Below, one piece after another: positions 37,524 to 47,200 of a stretch of 64,000 nt of DNA (the first letter of the stretch is position 1; each line of letters opens with the position of its first letter). The position numbers and the translations under genes were made by a program. The DNA comes from Geomonas silvestris (GTDB lineage Bacteria; Desulfobacterota; Desulfuromonadia; Geobacterales; Geobacteraceae), in the NCBI RefSeq assembly GCF_014193515.1, contig NZ_BLXX01000006.1:176931-240930 (forward strand), written 5' to 3'. The notes under the pieces are model-generated. The model did not search any database. It had not been told where the DNA came from and saw only the letters and a list, made by a program, of their open reading frames with translations.

Positions 37524-37640
37524 ATACAAAAAAGCCGGGAAGCCGCATATCTCGATTGATATTTCGGCATCCCGGCTGTCTTTCAAGAAGATCCTAGGCT
37601 TTCCGCCCCACCCTCACGGATGGTTTAGTATTGTCGTGTA
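37524..37640 (-). ncRNA. GEMM-I (GEMM-Ib type) riboswitch 3, promoter-proximal
   Basis: Same aptamer with AAACCATCCGTGAGGGTGG and GAAAGCCTAGGATCTTC. The terminator arm is GGCTTCCCGGCT followed by TTTTTGT; the loop differs from copies 1 and 2 while the stem is kept. It starts about 30 bases after the predicted transcription start. Position 20 is A. Confidence 0.9.
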
Positions 37641-37675
37641 TCTGATGCAAAGTGTTTTTTGTCTGGTCTGAGCGG

Positions 37676-37705
37676 ACTATACCAAAACTTAAAAAATAAA
37701 GTCAA
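37676..37705 (-). promoter_or_regulatory. sigma-70 promoter for the riboswitch-cytochrome transcript
   Basis: On the minus strand TTGACT (37705-37700), 18 bp of AT-rich spacer, TATAGT (37681-37676). The predicted start is at about 37669, so the transcript passes riboswitches 3, 2 and 1 in that order before the gene. Confidence 0.7.
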
Positions 37706-37769
37706 CCTTTTTTTGTATTCTTGATCCCTGTCGCTTTCCGAGCCGCTCCCCGCCGGGATCGGGGAGACA

Positions 37770-37870
37770 AAAAATGGCGCCGCACACCTGGATCGCTATT
37801 CGGCGTCCCGGCTGTCTTCCAAGAAGTATTCGCCTCCATCCTCGCGAATGGTTAAGTGCAGCGTGTATCT
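37770..37870 (-). pseudogene. decayed fourth GEMM riboswitch
   Basis: The minus strand keeps AACCATTCGCGAGGATGG and CTTCTTGGAAGACAGCCGGG, and a GC-rich hairpin followed by ATTTTTTG. The conserved segment GAAAGCCTAGGATC between the two arms is missing. It lies upstream of the promoter used by the other three copies. Confidence 0.7.
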
Positions 37871-38150
37871 GCCCCTGCGCCGATTGCCGGTAAGCGTATC
37901 AGCGACTTCCGCAGGAAACAATCTCTTTTTTGTTATTTGAAGTTAAGCAGTGTTCGCCCAGATTACAGGCACGTCGGTGCCAAGGATACACTTTTAAAAT
38001 CTCACTACCTCGTGATCCGCTCACACTCAGCAAGGAAAAAAACCTTTGCATTGCAAAGAGGCAACCGAAGCGGACCTGTGGCCTTATGCCTGAGAATCGA
38101 CGACCCTGTGCCTATGATCCCTCTCTCCGAACCAGGGACCAGGCCGCCTC

Positions 38151-38178
38151 TTGCCTGCAGGACCGTTTTAGTTATACT
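38151..38178 (+). promoter_or_regulatory. promoter abutting the tolC-SPOR start codon
   Basis: TTGCCT (38151-38156), 16 bp, TATACT (38173-38178). The -10 box ends 6 bases before the ATG at 38185, so a transcript from here would be leaderless. Confidence 0.4.
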
Positions 38179-38184
38179 ACACGC

Positions 38185-40362
38185 ATGAAAAAAACAGTCT
38201 TTATACTGCCGCTAATCTTACTCGCCCTGGTTGATAACGGCTTTTGCGAGGGTCCGCCCAACGAGATACGCCTCCCCCGTCAGATCGCGATTGCCATGGC
38301 GGTCTACAGAAACCTCGACCTGAAGGTAGAGGCGTACAATTCGGAGATGGCCCGGAAGGAACTGGAGAAGAGTTGGGGGATTTATAATCCGGTCCTCAAC
38401 GCCTCGGGAAATGGAGGAGTCACTGCGGTCCCCGGCGATCCGTTTTTCTCGACCAGGTTCGCCACAACCACCCTGGGCCTGACACAGAATCTGCCCCTCG
38501 GGGGCTCAATCGCCCTGTCGACCCAGACCGGTTTTTTCAGCTTCAACCCAGGGACATCCGTACAGGACTGGCAGTCGACCGCCGGCCTTACCTATACCCA
38601 GCCGCTTCTGAGGAGCTTCGGCTTGGAAAATACCCGCCAGAACATAACCATAAGCGAGTATGCTCTTCAGGAATCACTGGAGCGGTTCCGCAGCAGCACC
38701 ACCGAAACCGTCGCCAATGTCATCACCAGCTATAACCACCTCTACGTTTTACGAAGAATTCTGGAAACGCGGATGGCCAGTCTAAAATCGGCCCAGTTGC
38801 TGCTCGATGCCGTTGGCAAGAAGACGCAGCAGGCGCCTGTCCAGGGCATGGACGTCGCCAACGCCGAATTCGCTACGGCACAGCGCCGCAAGGATGTTGT
38901 CGAAGCCTCGCGCAATGTGAGGGACCAGGAGGTAAGCCTGCGCTACCTAATCGGCCTGGAGTCCAAGACGGAGATCATCCCGATCGACCCGCCGGCCACT
39001 GAAGAGCCGCCCTTAACCGAGGAACAGGCCGTGCTGGCCGCCTTGGCAATCCGTCCTGATTTGAAACAGATGCAGATCGGCCTTAAGTCGTCTCAACTGC
39101 AGGAGAGAATTGCACGGCACCAGTCACTGCCGGATCTTTCCTTGAACGCCACCGGCGGGTTCACCGGCAACGGCACGAGTATGAGCAGCAGCTACAACAA
39201 CCTCTGGAACAGTCCGGGAAACTACTGGACTGCCGGGTTACAGTTCAGCGTCCCCCTAGGCAATACCGCATTGAGGAACGAATACCTCAAGAGCAAAATT
39301 AAAACAGAACAGTTGGAAGACCAGATAAAGGCACTCCAATGGAAGATCCGGATCGATGTGGAGTCGGACTTCCGGGCTCTCATTTCGGCACGACTGCAGT
39401 TGCAACTGGCCGACAAGTCGCGCGGTCTTTCCGAGCAGCGCCTCGATGCCTACCGCAAGAACAACGCAGTTGGGACCGCCTCGGTTCAGGATGTCATAAA
39501 TGCGGAAAACGACAAGAATGTCGCCGACAACGCACACCTGGAAGCGCTGGAAAACTTTGCTGGCGCAGTGATCAAGCTGTGGAGAGACACGGGCCAACTG
39601 CTAGACCGCAACCGTGTCAATGTGGACGCCTCGGTGCCGGAGACCATCACGCAACGCAAGCAGCCCGACGCACCCGGACCGAGACTTCCTCTGACCGACA
39701 GCTCGATTACCACCATCGCCCAAGAAAAGGACCCGATCCCGGCCGGCGCCGGCGCCCCGCAACTACCGGAGGCCCGGAGAGAGGCTCCAGTAGTCGCGGG
39801 CTCGAAGCAGGCACCGGCTTCCACATCGAGTTCGATCGCGCCCCACGCCGGCACGGCCTCGACGACCGAGGGGAGCAGGAAACCGCCTGCTGCCAGCGGC
39901 GCCTTCACACTTAAAATCGGGGAGTACTTCGCGAAGTCGGAGATGGTCGAAGCCATCAAGACCATAAAGGGGGCAGGTCTCAGGGAGGCCGTCAAACCGG
40001 GGCCACTGAAAACGACCACCTCGTTTCGCCTTTACCTGACTGAATTTACCGACCGGGAAAAAGCTGCAAGGGAACTGGAACGGTTGCAAAATAACAAGAT
40101 CAAAGGCTTTGTCCTCAAGAGCAAGGAGCAAAGGTACGTCGTCTACGCGGGCGCCCACCTCGACCGCAAGTCCGCCGTACAAGAGCAGACTCGTTTGGCA
40201 CTCCGCGGGATACACACCAGTCTTAAACCGGCGCAGGTATCCCTGCCGACGCTGGTCCTCACCGCAGGCAGCTTCGCAAGCCGCGAGGAAGCCATGGCCA
40301 GCGCCGTCATTTTGGAAAAACAGAATCTCAAACCGGTCGTCACAGAAAACGCACCCCAGTAA
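38185..40362 (+). CDS. TolC-family outer-membrane protein fused to a C-terminal SPOR-like domain
   Basis: 725 residues from ATG 38185, where a signal peptide begins (MKKTVFILPLILLALV...FC). Residues about 25-465 form the two-repeat TolC fold (RQIAIAMAVYRNLDLKVEAYN; EQAVLAALAIRPDLKQMQIGL; RLDAYRKNNAVGTASVQDV). A Pro/Ala/Ser linker of about 80 residues follows. The last 165 residues show paired SPOR-like units (FRLYLTEFTDREKAARELERL; YVVYAGAHLDRKSAVQEQTRL; LVLTAGSFASREEAMASAVIL). SPOR domains bind denuded peptidoglycan. It diverges from the cytochrome gene. Confidence 0.82.
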   Translation: MKKTVFILPLILLALVDNGFCEGPPNEIRLPRQIAIAMAVYRNLDLKVEAYNSEMARKELEKSWGIYNPVLNASGNGGVTAVPGDPFFSTRFATTTLGLTQNLPLGGSIALSTQTGFFSFNPGTSVQDWQSTAGLTYTQPLLRSFGLENTRQNITISEYALQESLERFRSSTTETVANVITSYNHLYVLRRILETRMASLKSAQLLLDAVGKKTQQAPVQGMDVANAEFATAQRRKDVVEASRNVRDQEVSLRYLIGLESKTEIIPIDPPATEEPPLTEEQAVLAALAIRPDLKQMQIGLKSSQLQERIARHQSLPDLSLNATGGFTGNGTSMSSSYNNLWNSPGNYWTAGLQFSVPLGNTALRNEYLKSKIKTEQLEDQIKALQWKIRIDVESDFRALISARLQLQLADKSRGLSEQRLDAYRKNNAVGTASVQDVINAENDKNVADNAHLEALENFAGAVIKLWRDTGQLLDRNRVNVDASVPETITQRKQPDAPGPRLPLTDSSITTIAQEKDPIPAGAGAPQLPEARREAPVVAGSKQAPASTSSSIAPHAGTASTTEGSRKPPAASGAFTLKIGEYFAKSEMVEAIKTIKGAGLREAVKPGPLKTTTSFRLYLTEFTDREKAARELERLQNNKIKGFVLKSKEQRYVVYAGAHLDRKSAVQEQTRLALRGIHTSLKPAQVSLPTLVLTAGSFASREEAMASAVILEKQNLKPVVTENAPQ

Positions 40363-40553
40363 CTGGCAGCGACGCCGTCCAAATACCGTCTAGGTCAGCC
40401 TGAGTCAGAGTCATACCTGCCACCCTGTACCTCCGAGCTCAACGACCACCGAGGCGCCGGCACCGGGTTGAGATGCCAGACCAATCAATGGAAAGGATGC
40501 TCGACGTTGCAAAGGCAATCCGGTCCGGCAGGTCAGCTTTTATTGTATCTCCT

Positions 40554-40664
40554 GAGACCTCGGTGGACTGGCAAACAGAAAAGGCCCTCATTTTCTCAGG
40601 GCCTTTTCTGTTTCTCAAACGTATGTAGCACTTCTAAAAACTTGGTGGTGGTACCGGAGGCCGG
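40554..40664. repeat. direct repeat, left copy, ending in tRNA-Leu 3' end (att-like)
   Basis: This segment matches 62389-62498 almost base for base: a GAGACCT..GGTGGAC block, the CAGAAAAGGCCCT hairpin, CTATGTA/CGTATGTA and AAAAACT, ending in the identical 19-mer TGGTGGTACCGGAGGCCGG (40646-40664). In the right copy the 19-mer begins the 3' end of the intact tRNA-Leu gene. Here the tRNA does not continue. Confidence 0.85.
40576..40613. terminator. hairpin terminator inside the left direct repeat
   Basis: CAGAAAAGGCCCT and AGGGCCTTTTCTG pair perfectly around TCATTTTCTC, followed by TTTCTC. It can act in both directions and lies downstream of the tolC-SPOR gene. Confidence 0.85.
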
Positions 40665-41235
40665 TACCGCGTGTGCGCCACAACATGCTATATTCGCAGG
40701 TTTTTTTAGAGGGTTTCCTTTCGAAGCCCCCCCAAAAAGCCCCCAAAACGGAGATCTTGTCTGGGGGCGGGTTCACAGGAAGAATGTGAAGTAACAACCG
40801 GAACTCGAACTCTTGTAAACAATGCCACAGTTCGATGCCACCTGAGTATCATTCTTCCCGAAGATGCAGCCCCCTACCCTCATGTGGGGGGCTGCTGGTC
40901 TGGTCTCCTCTACTGTCGCTGGTTAGCCACTACATGTATAGCACTGGCTTCCGTACTCGGACAGCGACATCCGCCTGGCCGCGTCGACGATTGTCTCGTA
41001 CGTCGATTAAACAGCAGTAGCCCCATAAAGCCATTTAAAGCCCCGATTCCCACCCGCCCTACCCCACCTCCGTCAAAATCTGCGTTTGCCCCCTCCCTCC
41101 GGTTTAGCCCCCCCCAGCGGCCTTTTCTTCACGGCTACCTCCCGCACGGTTTAGATATTTTAAAAAAATACCATTATCAGCAGATCTACTCCGCAGATGT
41201 GGGTTGCACTTCTTGCCTCTTCAGCATCAATAGAC
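40665..41235. other. left end of the tRNA-Leu island, no gene
   Basis: About 570 bp without a supported gene. It begins directly after the att-like core. There is a GC hairpin at about 40866-40894 (GCAGCCCCC with GGGGGGCTGC), a C-rich patch at 40725-40750, and an AT-rich patch at 41150-41170. It separates tolC-SPOR from the end of the glucan synthase gene. Confidence 0.5.
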
Positions 41236-44200
41236 TCATGATGCCCGCCGTCCGCACTCTCCCATACGGAGCACTACCTGATGCTGCACCAGACCACGTT
41301 CCAGGGGAATCGTCCCGCCGGTCAGCCGTCTTCCATCCAGTTCTACCCATGCCATCCCGCGCTGACAGCCGTCGGGGTTTTCCACCCGTATCACGTAGAG
41401 CGCCTCGCCATGCCGGTAACGCATGGTGAAGCCCGGCCATGCAGCAGGGATGACGGGGTTTACCCGGAACTCCTCGCCCCGTACCTCAAGGCCCAGCACT
41501 TCCTCGACCCAGGCCCGGTACATCCAGGCCGCCGCACCGGTATACCAGGACCAACCACCCTGCCCTATCCTGCCGGGCAGTCGGTACACGTCGGCCGCCA
41601 CGACGTAGGGCTCGACACCGTAGAGCCAGGCGCCATCCGCGTCGCGGGCGTGCTCTATCGGGTTCAGGATGCGCAGGAGCTGCGCCGACCGGTCGCCGTC
41701 CCCCATGCGTGCCAGGGCCATGGCCATCCAGAGGGCGGCATGGGTGTACTGACCGCCGTTTTCCCTGACCCCCGGCGGGTACCCCTTGATGTATCCCGGG
41801 GAGGGGATTGAGGTGTCGAAGGGGGGCTCGAAAAGCAGCACCAGCCCTTGGTCCGCACGCACCAGGTGCTGCCAGGCCGATTCCAGGGCGCGCTCGGCGC
41901 GCTGCGGGTCCGCGGCCCCCGAAAGCCAGGCCCAGGACTGCGGCAGGGAATCGATGCGCGCCTCGCGGTTTTGTGCCGATCCCAGCAACGAGCCGTCGTC
42001 GAAGGTCCCGCGCAGATACCAATCCCCGTCCCAGCCGGCCGCTTCCACCCGCTGGACCAGGGCATAGCGGTTTTCAAGGTAGGCCCGGCCCAACTCGGGT
42101 TCGTCCAAAAGCTCCGCTAATTCCGCCATCCCCTTGAGGCAGTCGCATAAAAACCAGGCAAGCCAGACGCTTTCGCCTCTTCCCTCGGCGCCCACCTGGT
42201 TCATCCCGTCGTTCCAGTCCCCGGTCCCCATCAGGGGGAGGCCATGTGGGCCTGTCGTGAGTCCGCGGGTCAGCGCTCGCCGGCAGTGCTCGAAGATGGT
42301 GGCGCGCTCGAAAGTGACCTCGGGCGAGGAGAATACCTCGTGCTGGTTGTCCGCAAGGGGCGGCGCGTTCAGGGAGGGGACCTCTTCCGTCAGGATCGCT
42401 CGGTCCCCGGTGGCTCGCACGTACTGTGCGGTCACGTAGGGGAGCCAGAGCAGGTCGTCCGAGATGCGGGAGCGGATCCCAGCACCGGCTGGCTCGTGCC
42501 ACCAGTGCTGGACATCCCCCTCCTTGAACTGCCGGCTGGCTGCCAGGAGGATCTGCCGGCGTGCCAGTTCGGGGCGTGCCTGCAGGAAGGCCATGACGTC
42601 CTGCAACTGGTCGCGGAACCCGAAGGCGCCTCCCGACTGGTACAGTGCCGAGCGCCCCCAGATGCGGCAGCTCAAGGACTGGTACTGCAGCCAGCGGTTC
42701 ACCAGAAGGTCGGTGGCGCGCTCCGGGGTCTCCACCTGGACCGTCCCCAAAAGTTCGTCCCACCAGGTCCTGGTCGCCTCATAGGCCTCCTCGAAGGAGG
42801 CCTCCTCACGATAGCACAGCACCAGCTGCCGTGCTTCATGCGCCGTCGCCGCCTGGCCCAGGAGGCAGGTAACTGCACGCACCTCGCCGGGGTCCAGCTC
42901 CAGGGTCAGTCTCAGCACCGCACAGGGGTCGAACCCCGCCCCGACCCGCCCGGAGAGGGAGACCAGCTCCATGCCTGCCGGGTCGGAAAGGGTGCGGTTG
43001 CGCCCGACGAAGGCGGCCCGGTCGCCGCCGTAGCTTTCGGGGCGGGGAGTCAGCGCCACGAAGGCGACCCGCTCGGCGTACTCGGGATGGTAGCGGTTGC
43101 GCGCCAAGAGCGCCCCGGCCTCCTCGTCCCAGCTGGTGACCAGGTGCATCTGGCTAGTCTCGCGGTTCTCGCCCAGGGTGAGTTCCACGTAATAGGTGAG
43201 GGAGATCCGGCGCTTGCGTGCGGTGGTGTTGGCGAGCCGCAGGCGCTGCAGCTTGACGGGCTGCCCCCCCTCCCCGTCCACCGGGACGCAGATGGTCAAC
43301 TCCTGGTCGATCCCGTCACTGTTGTGCTCGAATACCGAATAGCCCGCCCCGTGCCGCGCCCGGTAGGCGCTGGCCTCGCGGATCGGCGCCGCGGTGGGCG
43401 ACCAGACCGCGCCGCTTTCCTCGTCGCGCAGGTAGAGCGCTTCGCTCGCGGGATCCAGCACCGGGTCGTTGGACCAGCCGGTGAGCCGATTGCGCTGGGA
43501 GTTGCCGAACCAGGTGAAACCGGAGCCGGTTTCGCTCACCAGGGTGCCGAAGTTCGGGTTGGCGATCACGTTCACCCAGGGTGCCGGGGTGTTGGTGCCA
43601 GGGCCCAGGTAGATGGCGTATTCGCGCCCGTCCGGGGTAAAGCCCCCCAGGCTGTTGAAGTAGTCGAGCTCCAGGAAGGGTAAGGGCCCCGAGGGATCGG
43701 TGGGGACGCGTCTTTTGCTTAACGTCTGGGGCGCCTCTACTGCCTCCGCTGGCGCCCCCAGCTGCTGGGGGAGCGTGCCGCGGGCCGCCACCAGGACGAT
43801 GCTGGCCGCGGCCTTGAAGAGCTTCAGGTCCTGTTCGGGGATCTGCGCCGCACAGACCAGGAAGATTCTCCCCGGCAGGTCGGAGGCCCGGGAGAGGGCA
43901 TGGGTCTGGATCAGCTGCTCCAAGCGCTCCTTGAGCGGGCGCTGGTAGCTGGCCGCCTCCTCGTTGAGGATCACCAGGTCGGTTGCCAGACCGTGCAGGC
44001 GCCAGTAGGTATGGGCCTGGAGCATCTGGCGCACCAGGCTCAGCTCCCGTACCTCGCCCACGGTGACCAGCGTCAAGGGGAAGTCCCCCGAAATGGCGTA
44101 GGGCCAAAGCCCGGCCTGTCCCAGGCGGTTTTCCTCCAGCCGTTCGGCGGGAGCGCGCAGGGCGCGGTTGGGGAAGAGCAGGTGGCTGGCCAGCTGTTGG

Positions 44201-47200
44201 AAGCGGCGCGCCTCGTCGGGCTGGACGCGCAGCACCTGCAGCTGCTGCTGGGCCGCTCTCCAGGCGAAGTCCTGGGCCCGCTCGCCCGCATGGGGATCGG
44301 AATACTTGTCCAAAAGGAGCAGCACCTCGGCACGGGTCTCCCCGGCGCACAGTACCAGGGAGACCCGGACACTCTGGCCCGGTTCCAGGGTGATGCCGTG
44401 GCGCATCCCCAGCATCGGGTCCAGCACGAACCCCTGGCTGTTGCCCAGCTCGCCTGCGGCCCCCATGGGATTTGCCAGGGTGCGCCCCCGGCCGATGAAT
44501 CGCCCCCGGTCCGTTTCGAACTGCCAGTCCTGTAACGGTGCGGGATCAGAGCCGCTGCGCTCCAGCATCAGGGCGTGGGCCACGTAAAACGGCGCCTCCG
44601 CGCCACTGCGCACGCGTCGATGGGCCACCAGCGCCCGCTGCCCGGAAAGCGCCTCGGTCTCGATGAAGAGCTTGTTGAAGGCGGGGTGCTGGCGGTCCGC
44701 GTTGTGCGGTGCCATGGAGAGCTCCACATAGCTGGTGAGGTCGAGACGGCGGGTGCGGGAGGAGCGGTTGACCAGGGTTACCCGGCGCAGCTCCACGTCG
44801 TCCTCGGGCGAGACGATGATCTCGGTCTCGGTGTCTATGCCATGGTCCGCGCGGCGGAACACGGCCCGGTCCAGGTTGAAATGGACGCCGTAGCCCTCGA
44901 CCCCTCCGCCGACCGGCTGGTAGGTGCTGGACCAGATGCGATCCGTGCCGACCTCGTGGAGATAACAGAAGATGCCGCCCAGGTCCAGGGTCGGGTCCGA
45001 GCGCCAGCGGGTGATCTCCAGGCCGCCCCACTGGCTGTAACCCGCCCCGGAGTTGGTCACCATCACCCCGTAGCGGCCGTTACTAAGCAGCAGGGTTCGG
45101 GGTGTAACGCTGTGGGGGGTGGTGAAGGAACTGGCCGCCGGTGCCGCCTGCTCCGCCGCCAAAAGTTGGGGCTCGGTGGGACGGGCGGAGGTCAGCTGCA
45201 AAGGCGGCAGGGTCGGGATGCGTTCCTGCAGCAGCGCCTCGAAGGCGCACACCCGCGGGTCGGCATGAAAGCGGCGCGGGAAGGGGGCGGCGTTCAGGAA
45301 GTTCACCAGGGAGAGAAACGCCATCCCCTGGTGGTGGGCCATGTAGGCCTCGACGATCACACCGTGCCCCCCCTGCCGCTGGGTCTGACGGCTGAAGTCA
45401 ACCGATTCGTAGTAGCCGAAGTCCCCGAGCATGCCAAGTCCCGCGAGCCGCCTCAAGTTCCGCACGGTTGCCTGCGGCGCAAGGCTAAGCGCCAGAAGCG
45501 TCGCATAGGGCGCCACCACGAGCTTCTCGTCCACCGCGCGTTTAAGCCCCAGTGCCGGCACCCCGAAGGCATGGTACTGGTAGGTTTTTTCCAGATCCAG
45601 GTCCGCGAAGGCGGACTCCGAGACGCCCCAGGGCACCCCGAGCCTGCGGCCGTAGTCGATCTGGACGTTAACCGCCTCCCGGGCCGCCCGGTCCAGGAGC
45701 GAGTTGGCGTAGCTCTTTTGGAAGAGCAGCGGCATCAGGTATTCGAACATGGTGCCGGTCCAGCTCAAGAGCACCCGTTTCTGGCCGACAGCGCCGTAGG
45801 GGCGCCCAAGCGAAAACCAGTGCTCCATGGGCGCCTCGCCCCGGGCGATGGCGAGGAAGCTCGCCAGACGGGCCTCGCTGGCCAAAAGATCGTAGCTTGA
45901 GAGATCAAGCCGGCCGCTAGTCACATTGTAGCCAATGGCGAAGAGCTTCTGCTTCGGGTCGTAGAGAAAGTTCAGGTCCATCCCGCAGGCAAGCTTGCGC
46001 ACCTCGGCGCTCAACCGCTCCAGGACGCCCAAGGTTTCACCAGCCAGCCAGCGTGCGGTGGCGAAGGCGGCCAGGACCCGGTCGATCCAGTCGGTGAGCG
46101 GCAGACCGCCTGCCGGCGGCGCCTCCCGACAGGCCTCAAGAAGGCGCATCGAGGCGACCCGCCCCCCGGCCAGTTCGGCAAGCGAGGGCGCGCGCGCCAG
46201 GTCCCCGCGCACGGCGTCCAGGACCGCAGTACCAAGCGGAGTGATTTCCAGCTCGTTTTTTTCGGCAAGGACGCGGACCCAGCCAAGGTAGCGCTGCGCG
46301 TTTTCCAGACAGCCCGCCACCTGGTCCTCCATCTCGCCGGCCCAGGAGGCCGCACCGCCGGGGACCAGAGGGACCCGGAAGTTGACCCGCATCTGCTCCA
46401 GAAGGCGCAGCTTGTCGATAAGGCGTGCCGGTGGGGCGGTCCACTGGCCCAAAAGCTGGTCCAGCATGCCGGGGTCGAAGCCCCCAAGGCGCTCCTGCCC
46501 CATCATCTGCTTCAGGATAAGACCGGTGTCCAGGAGGCCGGCGAAGGCCTTTTCGTCCAGGAGCCGAACGTTTCTCAGTTCGCCAAGCCCCTGCTCCAGG
46601 GCCACCAAAGCGCCCAGCAGGTTGCCGCTGTCCACGCCGGACACGTACCGGGGCTCCAGTGGGGTCAGGGTCCGGATATCGTACCAGTTCAGCAGGTTGC
46701 CCCGGTTGAGCTCCAGTTTGCCGATGGTAGCCAGGGAGCGGGTCAGCCGGTCAAGCAACTGGTCCAGGGTCAGGTACCCCATATCGTGTGCCCCCAGGGC
46801 ACTGGTCAGCCAAAGACCGATGTTGGTGGGGGATGTGCGCAGGGCCGCGCGTTTCTGGTGGGCCTGCTGGTAGTTGTCCGGCGGCAGCCAGGAAGTGTCG
46901 GGGCCGACGAAGACCGAGAAGTAGCGCCAGGTCCTGCGGGCGATCTCGCGCAAAAAACACTGGTCCGCCGGGGCCAGCGGCCCCGCCGCCGGCCCCGCGT
47001 CGGGACGCAGGTTCAAAAGCCAGCCCAGAAGCGGTGAAGAGAACCAGAGCGCGAGCCAGGGAAAGGCGTGGGGCAGGCTCGCCGACCGGCAGTACCAGAG
47101 GGCGCCGCCCGCCAGGACGCTGAAGAGGCTCCCCAAGGCGAGGCCCGCCACGAAGAGCGGCTGACGGCGCGCGGCGTGTGCCTGGCTTGCCTGGGCGGTC

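Noticed and set aside
40866-40894. GC hairpin as a terminator at the left island end
   Set aside because: The stem is good but no U-run follows on either strand, so no terminator call was made.
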